A DNA stretch of 64,000 bases from Exobasidium rhododendri. Taxonomy: Eukaryota > Basidiomycota > Exobasidiomycetes > Exobasidiales > Exobasidiaceae. Position numbers and translations under genes: made by a program. Shown one piece after another: positions 1-9,548 of the stretch. The stretch lies in the NCBI GenBank assembly GCA_026210745.1, contig CP110630.1, positions 2,976,001-3,040,000 on the forward strand, written 5' to 3'. Position 1 is the first letter of the stretch. Each line of letters opens with the position of its first letter. The notes under the pieces are model-generated. The model was not told the DNA's origin. It saw nothing but the letters and a program-made list of their open reading frames with translations, and did not search any database.

Positions 1-1
1 T

Positions 2-451
2 GGCAACAGCAAGTTGAGGATTTGGGTGTCATCCGAGGAGGCTGACGACATGGATCTCTTTGTTGGCCTGAAGAAGCTCGACGCACAAGGCGAGGAAGTG
101 CTCTTCCAGGGCTTTGGAGGAGTCAATCCGAACGACGTGGTATCGAGGGGCTGGTTACGCGTGTCTCATCGAGAGCTGGACCCAAAGCGCTCCCGCCCTG
201 AACAGCCATTCTTGCTTCACGAAAGGCTTCTCCCACTGTCGCCAGGGGAGGTCGTCCCGGTCGATATCGAGATACTACCGACGGCAACACAATTTGAAGC
301 TGGCAATACCCTTCGTGTCGTGATTCAAGGACAGCGAATCGAGCCCGATGCGCCACTCCTCGCTTTTGATCGCCCTGTGAACAAAGGAAAGCACATCATT
401 CATGCAGGCGGCCGCTACGACAGCCACCTGCTCATTCCACTCGTCGAGTGA
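2..451 (+). CDS. CocE/NonD-type hydrolase, C-terminal part (5' end outside window)
   Basis: The reading frame is open from base 2, so this is the last 149 residues of a gene starting left of the window. The pattern LRIWVSSEEADDMDLFVGL followed by a Gly-rich turn, SRGWLRVSHRELD and a closing HIIHAGGRYDSHLLIPLVE is typical of the jelly-roll C-terminal domain of X-Pro dipeptidyl-peptidase / CocE-NonD family alpha/beta hydrolases. In that family the domain is non-catalytic and helps shape the substrate pocket. The catalytic Ser-Asp-His part is not in the window, so substrate (ester, amide or peptide) cannot be said. No intron is seen here. Family call fairly sure, function open. Confidence 0.7.
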   Translation, partial: GNSKLRIWVSSEEADDMDLFVGLKKLDAQGEEVLFQGFGGVNPNDVVSRGWLRVSHRELDPKRSRPEQPFLLHERLLPLSPGEVVPVDIEILPTATQFEAGNTLRVVIQGQRIEPDAPLLAFDRPVNKGKHIIHAGGRYDSHLLIPLVE

Positions 452-1696
452 TGGTCGGAAGGTTTTAGATTGCAAAAAAGCTTGTCAGCAGCTCAAGCGT
501 GTAGCTGAGTGCGCAATGTTCCTCTCCCACACATTCTTGCACGCATACAGTTTGGTAAACCCTAGTCTAACTTCTGTATCTACTTTCTTGAGGAATCCAC
601 TAAAAGTGATGTCATTGTCCTTGAGTAGTGTTGCGGTCAGTCTCAGCGAAAGCAGCCAAGACTTCTGCCCCTCACAATAAGATGAAGGTGTGTCTTTCGT
701 ATCGAGAAGCAATGATGAAGGTTTCTGAAATTACACAGCGCGTCTTTGTGGTACGCTTGCTTCCCAATAATACATCCCACATGCGAAAGCTACCTTGGTT
801 ATAGAAAAGTACAATTTCTGGTAGTGATACTATCCGGGACACCTTGTTAAGTATGCGACTATAGTATGCGACTATGATCTCGAGTTACACTCATCTACAT
901 TCGATCGTTCTCTAAGTCGAGACACTGCCTCCCACTCCTCGAGCTGCAGTTCAGCATGTCTCACAATTGAAAGTCTCTGACGAGATAGATTTCTACCGAT
1001 CCTTGTTCAGAGCATCCTTATGCAAGAATTTAATTCGACATGTGCAACTGACGTCTCGATCCGTCGTTCCAAGAGAGGAATCAATTTACTACACCTGCAC
1101 ACTTCTGTTTTGCGGTCCCTCTGCAATATAACATTCTGATTTTAGGGTTCCACGTCTGCTTTTCTGGTCCACAAGGTCGACAGTCCATAGTGTCGAACCT
1201 AAAATTATAGTTCGCCAAGCTGATCCGATGACACTTCTCCCGCACTCTACGGATGGATTTAGGGACCCTCTGCTCTGGTCCTGCGCGTACGCCTCGCTTT
1301 TGGCACAGGCCTGAAAGACATAAAGAGCCAGTGCCAAGATCGATGACACGAAGTCTGCTTCTCACACATCTTTTCTCTCTGATTCGACACAGCGTCATCA
1401 GGATTTTCCAATTTTGAAGACGCTGACAAACTTTCGGAAAGGACAATCACCCAAAGTGAATTAGTTCTTGGGCACCGAACTTTCCTCACTTTCCCTCCCA
1501 AATCGCATGCGAGGAAGCGAAGAGACTATCTATCAAAAGAGAGTGAAACACGTCCTATTCGCCTTGGGAGCATTCTGGCTAGCAACATTCATACCGGAGC
1601 CCAATCCCAAAGCTGAATTGTTCAAGGCTTTACGTTCGCCCAAAGGCCTCTTCATCGGCACTACATTATCTATACACCTTTTTTCGACCTGGAGAG
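452..1696. other. Intergenic stretch, no supported gene
   Basis: About 1.2 kb between the hydrolase tail and the next supported gene. Several short open frames occur on both strands, but none has a signal peptide, a domain pattern or convincing splice links. It holds a perfect 13-bp tandem duplication at 850-875 and a CTATACACC element near 1670 that may belong to the following gene. Confidence 0.5.
850..875. repeat. 13-bp perfect tandem duplication
   Basis: The unit AGTATGCGACTAT occurs twice back to back (850-862 and 863-875). It lies in intergenic DNA. No protein or RNA role is visible; it could be a regulatory duplication or simple slippage. Confidence 0.8.
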
Positions 1697-2140
1697 ATGC
1701 AACATCTAGCAAGAGTAATGACCGTCTTGGTGGTGGTGGTGGTGGCAATGGTGGCCGAGACCACCATGGCGAGACCATCACAGATAGCTGCCAGACAAGA
1801 TGAAGCTTCGTTCATGGATCTCTGTGTTGTCAACATCACCAACAGTCGACTAGCGACGTATCTCGGTGCTACTGAGGACAACAACTACGCAACTTTCGAT
1901 AATTGTGACCAGCTGAATTCCATGCTCGCCATTGCTGATATGCATTGGAAGGAGAGCAACTATACGGAGGCAACTGATGCTTTCTACTCAGTGTATGCTC
2001 CAGAAGCAGATGTCACGGAGCGAGCCGCCGTGGTCGACTATCTTCACGGATATGGTGATGCCAGCAACGACACTACAAGACAGAAAGACACTGGTGATGA
2101 GACCGGGGATTACATCGCCAATCTTATATTTGGAAGATAG
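1697..2140 (+). CDS. Small secreted protein, unknown function
   Basis: A single-exon frame of 147 residues. The start is the ATG ahead of a strongly hydrophobic stretch (residues about 8-20, with LVVVVVAMVA), which reads as a signal peptide. A dibasic-like IAAR site follows before the mature protein begins with QDEAS. The mature part is acidic, has two cysteines (43 and 70) that could form one disulfide, and N-glycosylation sequons (NITN, NYTE, NDTT). No family is recognised. Size and secretion fit a candidate effector or wall-associated protein, but nothing shows a function. A CTATACACC box about 25 nt upstream is unusually close, so the transcription start is unclear. Confidence is moderate because there is no intron or homology to confirm it. 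Confidence 0.5.
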   Translation: MQHLARVMTVLVVVVVAMVAETTMARPSQIAARQDEASFMDLCVVNITNSRLATYLGATEDNNYATFDNCDQLNSMLAIADMHWKESNYTEATDAFYSVYAPEADVTERAAVVDYLHGYGDASNDTTRQKDTGDETGDYIANLIFGR

Positions 2141-2660
2141 ACCATCCTTACCACCGAAGATAGTCCTACTAAGACGCTTTTTTCCTGAAGTGGCTTATGT
2201 CAAAGTCTCGCCAAGTAGTCAAAAAGTCAGCTGAAAAATTACCATTCTCCCTCGCGGACCACCACCAGAACATGGGAAGAGAAAGTTATAGCCCCAGGTC
2301 TGTCTGAAAAGGTGCATGCCTATCTTGGGCTAATGATCCGAGCTTCGTAACCGTGGGACAAGCGCCTGATGTAGTAGGGCCAGCCTTGGGGTCTATAGCG
2401 GGTAGCGCAATAAGTGGACGGTCATTTGAGGACAATAATGAAGTGCAAGAAGTTTGGTGCTTGGGCAACTGTGCTAGTGATTGTATGTAGATAATGATAT
2501 TCAGAATTAGAGACGGAAACCCTTGGGACATCGAATCGTCGGAGCTCGAGTATCACCTTAGGCAAGACTCTGAAAAGAGGCTACAGAGTGTACAGTATGG
2601 TGGGTACTTTCACACCCTCCGCGTCAAATGACACTCCTGCGACTTCTCAGACACCTTTCA
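2141..2660. other. Intergenic, convergent 3' regions
   Basis: About 520 bases between two genes whose 3' ends face each other. Only short open frames are present and nothing is supported. It probably holds the two 3' untranslated regions. Confidence 0.4.
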
Positions 2661-3441
2661 CTACAAAGACTGTTGTCCCGCCCCGCCATTACAGCTGTTG
2701 AAGTTCAGAGCACTCAGGCCGAGCAGGCTGTTCCCAGTCGAGCAATCAGCCGATCCACCTGCAGCGTTTCCGCCATTGCCGCTCAGAGCATTGCCGCCTA
2801 CTTCAGTGACGCTGGGTTGCTCTTGAAGTACTTGGGGCTGCGGGTGTAATCGTCAGCTGATCGACATCCCTCTCTGGTCGTAGCACTTTCATCCAGTCTC
2901 ATGTCTTACCTTCAACACCTTGGCAGTCTTAGGCTTTCCCTCGCCTTTTGGCTTTCTTTGAGGCTTAAAGTGCTTGGCAGACTCCGGGCGTGGCACGGGG
3001 TGAGGCTTGGTGTAAGGCTTAGCCTGTGACTTCGCTTGAGGCTTTGCTTGAGGCTTCGCCTTAGCCTTTACTTGAGGCTTAGATTGGGGAGTCGGTGTGT
3101 AGTGAGGCTTCGTTTGAGGCTTGGATGGACCGAAGTCCTTACACTTGACCAGGAGACCGGTGGGGTCTTTGCAGAGGTTGACGCTAGCTCTCGCTCCGGT
3201 GAGATCGTCTTGCACTCCGGTGGCGAGCAAGGGATCATTGTTAGGTCTGGAAGGGGTCAAGGAGAAGGTCGTTGTTCAATACAAAGCTGACGAGCCTACT
3301 CCAGCGACAAAATATCACTAGCACTCACGGTGATAATTCAAGATGGAGCAAACCTCGTGCGAGATCAATAGGAGCCGCATCGACAAAAAGTGTAGTACCG
3401 AGGGTCAATGCAAGAGCAAGGATGGAGAAAGAGAGTTGCAT
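2661..3441 (-). CDS. Secreted Lys/Pro-repeat protein, unknown function
   Basis: Three exons close in phase: 3441-3329, 3246-2910 and 2837-2661. Introns have GTGAGT and GTAAGA donors, and the second has a CTGAC branch. The product has 208 residues. Residues 1-23 (MQLSFSILALALTLGTTLF...) form a signal peptide. A short globular segment with two cysteines (NLCKDPTGLLVKC) comes next. Then follows about 75 residues of degenerate KPQAK / KPHYTPTP repeats rich in Lys, Pro, Gln and Ala. A Gly/Asn/Ser-rich tail carries two more cysteines (SADCSTGNS, NFNSCNGG). The basic repeat could bind acidic wall polymers or another anionic partner; this is inference only. A TATA box lies at 3654-3661 with a long pyrimidine-rich leader. 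No family recognised; the gene structure is well supported. Confidence 0.72.
3001..3125 (-). repeat. Degenerate short repeat encoding KPQAK-type units
   Basis: On the minus strand AAGCCTCAA-type units recur about every 12-18 bases and encode Lys-Pro-Gln-Ala-Lys variants in the middle exon of the secreted protein. Spacing stays in frame, so the array is free to expand or shrink without breaking the protein. Confidence 0.65.
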
Positions 3442-3653
3442 CGTGGCGTAAAGAGAGTGGGAGTGTGTGTGTGGTTAAGAGAGCGTGTGTGCGATTGCAG
3501 GTTGTACGTGGGTGAGAATGAAGGGGAAATGAGAGGAGGGATATGGACCAGGGGGGGTGTAAAAAAGGGAGGAGAAAAAGAGAGAGAAAGAGAGAGGAGA
3601 GAAAGTGAGCGAGAGGGAGAGGAAAGAAGGAGGTCAGTTGTAGGTGGAGTATG

Positions 3654-3661
3654 CCTTTATA
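3654..3661 (-). promoter_or_regulatory. TATA box and pyrimidine-rich leader of the Lys/Pro-repeat gene
   Basis: The minus strand reads TATAAAGG here, about 215 bases ahead of the ATG at 3441. Downstream of it (3640 to 3545) the minus strand is almost pure C/T, a leader type common in highly expressed fungal genes. Confidence 0.5.
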
Positions 3662-5199
3662 CTCCCCTCGTTTCCACTCTTCTTGTACAGCGAGGAAACT
3701 CTTTCCAATTACGATTGTTTTGGTGATCACGCTGGGTTGGCACTTTCATCCCTTGCTGCTGGAAGCGGATCCTTTGTTCTGTCCATTGTGAAGAGTGAAG
3801 CTCGTTCATGTAGAGGCCGTCGCTGTCCCGGCCGCCCGAAGTTGAAATTGACAATATCACAAAAGCGGCCTGATTGGTCCATGCTTCATAGCGGACAATG
3901 ACAAGAGGGCGCCGCAAGGTGCTCTCCAGTTGTTCAGCATATCTCGCATTCACGCTACCAGCAGACGTCAGCCCCCTCCTCCCCTTTTGACGTATGCAGA
4001 AGCTGTAGGTTCCAAATTCCAGGCCAAGGTAAGATAGAAGCATTCCATCGGACTATCAGCTACTTACTAATGGAATAGGGGTGACCAAATTAGACCCTAA
4101 TACATCTCTTGGGACAGCATCTTTTGTACACAGTGCGCCGAATGCCAATACGCACGCTAGATTACCTTAAATGCCAGTCAGAACCAGATCAGGAAGACTG
4201 GGCTGAACTTGGGAAGACCAGCACCTGCGATTCGTTACATGCCAGATCAGAGGAGGAGCAAGATGTGCCCGACAGTGAAAGGGGGAAAAGGGGCGACAGA
4301 TTTCTACAGGCAAAATGTACTTTAGTTGTCACCTTTGACTGCGCCTCCTAGAGCAACGTATCTCGCGCATCGTGTGAGTGTGAGTTCCAACAGTCCACAG
4401 GCCACCTGCTGAAGAAGTGTGTAGGACGCACAGGAGCGGTCTGCGCGGACATCATTGGTGGTCCACCCATGCAAGGTGACACGGAAGATGCAAAGTCGTG
4501 GCGACGCGTACCCTGTGGACTTGTGACTTACTTGATAGCCAGCTTCCTGGAGATCGCTGATCGCTGTGGAGGATCATCACGTCCCACTTTTCGCCCTCCT
4601 TGAGCTTCCTCACGCAGAGCCAGGATTCACTCGACGAGGTTGAAAATTTTGTATTTCTACCACACAATCAAGAGATTTAGCAGCAGCGGCTCTTAGCCAT
4701 GTCTCCCCCCTGTCCAATAGCAGAAAAGAGTCATTTATCGTTCCGGCGCCCAACCTTTTACAGAGCACTACAATATTCAGGTCAAGATGCACAGGCAATT
4801 AACGTTCGCGTCGCATTCTCCAAGAACGAATAATATTCTAGTGCTTGCTGTGTGATGCTGCACTGTGCTGAGCACCCAGACTGCGCATGAATGCAGGGCA
4901 AGGCCGTGTGAAGTCTACGTGCTCCGAACGTATGCCATCTCCGAAGGCAGGATCACGACTAGCGGGGGCTGGTGTAGGGGGGGGGGAACATGGCACCCGT
5001 ACGACGCGCAGCAGAATCCGCGCAGGGAAGGAAGCGGGGGGAATGAGAAGCTTAAATTCCCCCTCGCTGAAAGATCACCGTGACTGCGCTTGTACTTCGA
5101 TGCGTATCTAGTCATTGCAGATCGACCAGTGGTCTTCGGTCAATGTCTGCTTGACTGCAGAATTCCATCTCATCGATACAACAGTCACTCCTTCTCGAC
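3662..5199. other. Long intergenic stretch, no supported gene
   Basis: About 1.5 kb between two divergently read genes. Short frames exist on both strands but none shows a domain, signal peptide or splice-linked continuation. A run of ten G lies at 4977-4986. It presumably contains the promoters of the flanking genes. Confidence 0.45.
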
Positions 5200-5709
5200 A
5201 TGGCTTATTCTCTCTACGATGCTACAGTCGTCATGGCGCAAAGTGCACTCACGTCGCTCAATGGCATTCTCACCGAATCAGAAAAGCACCTCGACTCGGA
5301 CAGGATCTTGAGTGCCCGCTTGACTGACGATATGAAACCTTTTCCATTCCAAGTTCTCTATGCCGCCTTCCAAGCCCAGTCACTTGCAGCGAGACTGTCT
5401 GGTGGAGAGTATGCCGAGCCTGAAGAGAAGGATGTCGACAGCATTGGGAAGATGCACATCATCATCGAGGAGGCTCTACGGACGCTGCATCTTCTCGAAA
5501 GGGATACCGTCAATGCCCTTGGAGAGACCAAGATGCTCTCCCGTCCTGGTGCCAAGGAAGCAGAGGTCTTCGTCAAGCTAGTCGTAGGACTAGTATACAT
5601 GCCGAACATCTACTTCCACGTGTCTATGGCGTACGCCATCATGCGAAAAGAGGGTGTTGCCCTCAAGAAGAGGGACTGGAGTCGACCATTCGTGATGGAG
5701 TACATCTGA
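5200..5709 (+). CDS. DUF1993 family protein
   Basis: Single exon, 169 residues, starting at the ATG of MAYSLYDATVVM. The start SLYDATV, the middle ARLTDDMKPFPFQV and the end MPNIYFHVSMAYAIMRKEGV match the DUF1993 pattern seen in bacteria and fungi. This is a small all-helical protein related in outline to DinB-like four-helix bundles. The length is the usual full length. The biochemical role of the family is not established, and no metal-binding triad can be assigned with confidence. Probably cytosolic, as there is no signal peptide or membrane segment. Confidence 0.82.
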   Translation: MAYSLYDATVVMAQSALTSLNGILTESEKHLDSDRILSARLTDDMKPFPFQVLYAAFQAQSLAARLSGGEYAEPEEKDVDSIGKMHIIIEEALRTLHLLERDTVNALGETKMLSRPGAKEAEVFVKLVVGLVYMPNIYFHVSMAYAIMRKEGVALKKRDWSRPFVMEYI

Positions 5710-5953
5710 GCAGGCTTCGTTCTCACACTACGTAGAGTGATGATGTAGTCCATCGCCATGCCTATGATCACAAAGAGGCCCTTAGGTAGACGTAGCCCTG
5801 CCTTCAAAAGATAAATTCCGCTGAAGATGTGCGGCTCTGTATCGGTTTACCATTGATGGGAATTACAGAGAGTAGAAGCACTTTCTTTGGCATCAACTAA
5901 GTAGCATTAGCTGATATGACAATTGCAAGTGATATGGAGAACGAGTGGGTGCG

Positions 5954-6586
5954 TCATCTGTACATCTTCAATTTAATCGTCTGGAAGAAGCTGCCTTTGA
6001 TCGACTCGTCTGCATACATCGTGCCTATCGCTTTAGACTTTGGTGGCTTCGATCTGATAGAGACTCTCTCCTCCTTCATCCTCGGAGCTGGTGCTGGATT
6101 GGCAGACCTCACCAGAGCCTTCTGTGGCTGTGTCTCAGCAGTGCCATTCACGGCCGCCTTCGGAGCAAGTGCAGCCTTAGCCTCCGGAGGCTCGCTCTCT
6201 TTGAGTGTCTGCTGACTTGCAGATAGCTCCTGATGAGCCGTGCCACCGTTTGAAGTCGGTGCAGCCACAGGTACCGCTCGCTCTACCATTAACGCCTTGG
6301 CTGTTATCAGTGTCTCTGGACCCAGAAGTCCGATCACATCGATCAGGGCAACAACTTCGTGGTCTCCATCATAGACTAGCTCGCCGTTATTGTACCCTGT
6401 CGGAGGAGCAGGCAAATCGTCACAGGTGTTCTGTTGTCCCCCATTTCCCTCCCTGAGCAGGTGACTCGTTCTGGCTTCCACAAATTCGTCGGAAGCGCCC
6501 ACAGAAATCTCCTGCAATTCTCGGATGACCGACTTGCGGCTATCTTCGTGACCGAGTATCTGACGGATCTTATCTCCGTTTGCCAT
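5954..6586 (-). CDS. Hypothetical protein
   Basis: A single-exon frame of 210 residues starting MANGDKIRQILGHEDSRK. The frame stays open further upstream without another ATG, so this ATG is taken as the start. A CATAAATG element near 6713-6720 could serve as its TATA region. The N-terminal half has ordered-looking segments (VIRELQEISVGASDEFVEAR, VVALIDVIGLLGPETLITA). The C-terminal half is Ala/Pro-rich and ends in a basic stretch. No family, signal peptide or membrane segment is recognised. Length and composition favour a real gene, but it is not proven. Confidence 0.5.
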   Translation of the reverse strand: MANGDKIRQILGHEDSRKSVIRELQEISVGASDEFVEARTSHLLREGNGGQQNTCDDLPAPPTGYNNGELVYDGDHEVVALIDVIGLLGPETLITAKALMVERAVPVAAPTSNGGTAHQELSASQQTLKESEPPEAKAALAPKAAVNGTAETQPQKALVRSANPAPAPRMKEERVSIRSKPPKSKAIGTMYADESIKGSFFQTIKLKMYR

Positions 6587-6829
6587 GGGGTATTGAAAGC
6601 GGACGATGCCAGGGTTTGTCAAGGGTAGATCACCATTACGATGATGTACCTACTAGCCCAACGAGTAGGACTCTTAATAATTGTGGCGCAAGTGAGGTGA
6701 AAGATTGTGAGGCATTTATGAATTGGCAAGTAGTAGTGTTCACTTGCAAGGTTACCTTCATCAACTCTTCTGGGTGATCTGTGGACTGTACTTTGGCGTG
6801 GACTACGGGGTCAAGAAACCATTTGACAA

Positions 6830-7363
6830 GATGTCAAGCTCGTTGAAGGATCCAAGGGGCGTGCCGGCGAGGCAATCCTCTGGAGCGACTGGTGTATGTC
6901 TCGTATGCCTGAGATCTGGGGCGAAGACTGTCTCGAGTTCAAGCCAGAAAGGTTTTTAGAAAAGGGTGAAGACGGTCGATCCCGAGTGAAGGAGTTCAGC
7001 CAATTCAAGTTCCACAGCTTCAACGCAGGTCCACGCATGGTGAGTAGAAGGTGTGTGCTTCTTTCCGACTTCCTTTCCAGACTGGCCAAACTCAAGCCAT
7101 TTTCTTTTTACTTTTCACAGTGCCTTGGTAAGACGCTGGCAATATACGAGGGAATGGCAGTGACCGCTGCGATCCTGGGACGGTGAGTCTCTTTCTACCG
7201 TCGTCGAATTCAGATCTATCTACTCAAGGCCTCTGCCACCTCTACATGCAGGTGTGATGTCCACTTTGATGACAACCAGATGCGTAACGATCCCCCAACG
7301 TACGGTGACAGCCTCACCCTCCCATGCAGCCCTTATTCTGTGCGATTCGAAGAGCGTGCTTGA
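6830..7363 (+). pseudogene. Cytochrome P450 C-terminal fragment
   Basis: Three exon-like pieces, 6830-7039, 7121-7182 and 7252-7363, join in phase across GTGAGT...CAG introns. They encode only the last 128 or so residues of a P450: LWSDWCMSRMPEIWG, the PERF-type FKPERFLEKG, the haem loop FHSFNAGPRM/CLGKTLA and the usual C-terminus. The cysteine haem ligand is present. The I-helix, ExxR and the whole N-terminal part (about 400 residues) are missing: the frame stops at 6824-6826, and only about 240 bases separate it from the gene on the other strand. It resembles CYP52/CYP63-like sequences, by memory only. A truncated gene relic is the best reading. Its splice sites are still intact, which suggests a fairly recent loss. 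Confidence 0.7.
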
Positions 7364-7761
7364 CCGTCTCTGAAATGCTATACTCTTGACTGCTTTTAAA
7401 GATCTGTCCCAAGAGAAGTATACTGGATCAATAAGAGTAGCCAAACAAAATCGACGGTAGAAAATCAATTCGAATTGGATGGCATGGCAGTAGGGCGTCC
7501 AGAAGGAAACGTGAGTACACATACGCGTGAAAGGTATGGATGTATGGGAAGCGTATGGCGGAGAGATAGGGCATCAAGTACGTGAGAAGAAGAAGATATC
7601 GCTATTTTGTGCTTGCCAGCTCAGCTGCATCTGTTCATCCTATGTCCATCGATAGTCCGGTGGACCGTCTACACTGTGCAGCTTCTCCTCTCCATAACGA
7701 TTCTTTCGATATGTTATAAAGGCAAAACGTCAGTAAAGGAAGTGGGGGGCAGACGGTGTTG
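7364..7761. other. Intergenic, nothing supported
   Basis: About 400 bases between two 3' ends. Only short frames without features. Confidence 0.4.
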
Positions 7762-8007
7762 CTAGACGTTGCTACGCACTGGACTACTTGCCACGAACGG
7801 AGGAACTGAGCTGTAGTAGGGCTCACGCTGCTGGCATCGGTGACATGAATTCATCACATCTGTACTGGGAGCGATTTGATTCGTGTGACCTTGTGTCGTC
7901 TGATTCGTACCTTGTTTGCTTTGATGGTGCTTCTCTACTTCCTGCGTGACTACTTTCGCAACCTTCAGCAGAATAGCGCCTTCAATGCCTTTCTTGACGA
8001 GACCCAT
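7762..8007 (-). CDS. Very small protein, unknown function
   Basis: An 81-residue single exon starting MGLVKKGIEGAILLKVAKV. The N-terminal amphipathic/hydrophobic stretch is followed by a Gln/Asn/Thr-rich middle and a CHRCQ motif near residue 55. The layout resembles small uncharacterised fungal proteins that begin MGL(L/I)K and end with a Cys-containing tail, but this is recollection, not a search. A clear TATAAAGG box on the minus strand (8138-8131) lies 124 bases ahead of the ATG, which supports transcription. It may act at a membrane through the N-terminal segment; that is speculation. Confidence 0.5.
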   Translation of the reverse strand: MGLVKKGIEGAILLKVAKVVTQEVEKHHQSKQGTNQTTQGHTNQIAPSTDVMNSCHRCQQREPYYSSVPPFVASSPVRSNV

Positions 8008-8499
8008 TATGAGGTAAAGAGGATGCTTATGGTATGTCGAGGGAGTCGAAAGAGTCGAAAAGGTTTGTGAAGATGGGGTCCGTTGAGATTCTGTGAAAAC
8101 AAGACTCGTTGAGAGGTCGAATTTGGCAGTCCTTTATACCATTTCTCCCCGTCTAGCAGAGCAAATGACGGTTGCTAACGGCCCCATAGCTAGGGTGAGT
8201 CTTGGTCGCGTCCTTTGCCTTCCGCCGGAAGCTAGTGTACTTTTTTCCTCTTCCAACGGAAACTAGCGTCATTTGTCTTCACCGACGGAACGAGACAGCG
8301 ACCATGCATTCCGAAAGGGAGTGCTTATCAGTTGTTGGTCCACGCTTCCTGATCTTCTTGTGCGCTAGTGAGTACATCGACATACAGCGCTGTCTCCATA
8401 GTCCTTTCTCAAGTGCGGTGCAGCATGAAGATCTCCCCATGATGCATATAAAGTCGGGGAGGACTGCCCAGAAGACAACTCTGCCTTCATCATTCCATC
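8008..8499. promoter_or_regulatory. Divergent promoter region with two TATA boxes
   Basis: About 490 bases between two divergent genes. The minus-strand box TATAAAGG lies at 8138-8131 and the plus-strand box TATAAAG at 8447-8453. The plus-strand box is about 47 bases ahead of the ATG at 8500. Confidence 0.5.
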
Positions 8500-9548
8500 A
8501 TGTCCATGCAAGCAAACAACCCTTTACTCCTGTCTACGGAGCACATTTCAAAGTCGCACTCCATTGCATTTGCAGTGGTCTTTGCACTCTTGACAGCGCT
8601 CATGCTCTTCAAGTCTCGCCGTGTGAAGTCTCTACGACTGTCTCACACGTTCATGCTCCTCCTCTGTCTAGGTGAGCCGAAGGAAGGGGATGCTCACTCT
8701 CCTCGCTTATCAAGCCACTTATCCACAATATCTTACTTACTTACAGTGCGGACGGCGACCTACGTCGTCAGAGCCGTCATCTCGTCCGTTGACGACGTAT
8801 CAGCAGGCACAGCTACTGCCGCAGGGATACTAATCATTGCAGGATACTTGTTCCTACTGGAAGCGGTCTGCAATGTAGTGACTTTCTGGTGAGTAACATG
8901 TGGAAGCGTAAGCCGAGACTGTGCTTTTGCTGACCGTCGTTGGTGTTCCACACTAGGATGTTTCACAAGAGTAAGAGCAACGTTTCGACCTTCATGTTCC
9001 CTCTACAGTTGGCGCAGCATGCCGTTCTGAGTGCAGTCTCAGTGATTGGCATCATCGGTGCAGTTCAGCTGTCACATGCATCCACGAATAGCGAAGCCTC
9101 AAGCGCAAAGGACCTTCGACTCGCATCAGCAGTGTTGTTCGTCGTCGTTGTAGGGCTCGTCGGCCTGACCATTGTCGTCGTCACCATACTTCGACGTATG
9201 CGCCAACAAGGTACGGTTCAAGGAGTCGTCTGGATCCTCGTTTTTTTTGTGGCCTGCACGGCCGTTGAGTCTGCGTATCGAGTTTGGTCCTCTGTTGCAA
9301 GCTCTAGCTTCATCGTAAAGGAGACTGCCATCGACGTCTTGATCTTCATGCCCGAGGTCATCGCTTGTCTCACCTGGCTGTTGATTGACTTGAACGACAT
9401 CAACCGGATTCGGTGGGTACTGAATAACAAGAAGCAGTGGAGCAGCAAGACTAGCACTCCAATTGCAAAGGCGGATGAACGACAAGATTCGAACGGCAGC
9501 GCCATCGTGCTCTCTCTATCCCAAGAGACTAGCAAAGAATGTGTCTAA
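8500..9548 (+). CDS. Seven-helix fungal membrane protein (DUF7702-like)
   Basis: Exons 8500-8671, 8747-8888 and 8957-9548 (introns GTGAGC...CAG and GTGAGT...TAG) close exactly to 301 residues. Seven hydrophobic segments can be seen: about 21-36, 48-68, 84-105, 117-140, 160-183, 195-216 and 225-247. They are joined by short loops, with a positively charged cytosolic tail. The layout matches a fungus-specific seven-transmembrane group (DUF7702/RTA1-like in outline) with no proven activity; receptor or lipid-related roles are guesses. The second intron falls right after the third helix, as in the similar protein at 12.4-13.4 kb. Its last 33 bases overlap the 3' end of the regulator gene on the other strand. 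Confidence 0.72.

Noticed and set aside
1081-1446. Minus-strand 121-codon frame with several cysteines
   Set aside because: No signal peptide, domain or promoter; the Cys/Arg-rich composition is expected from reading non-coding DNA.
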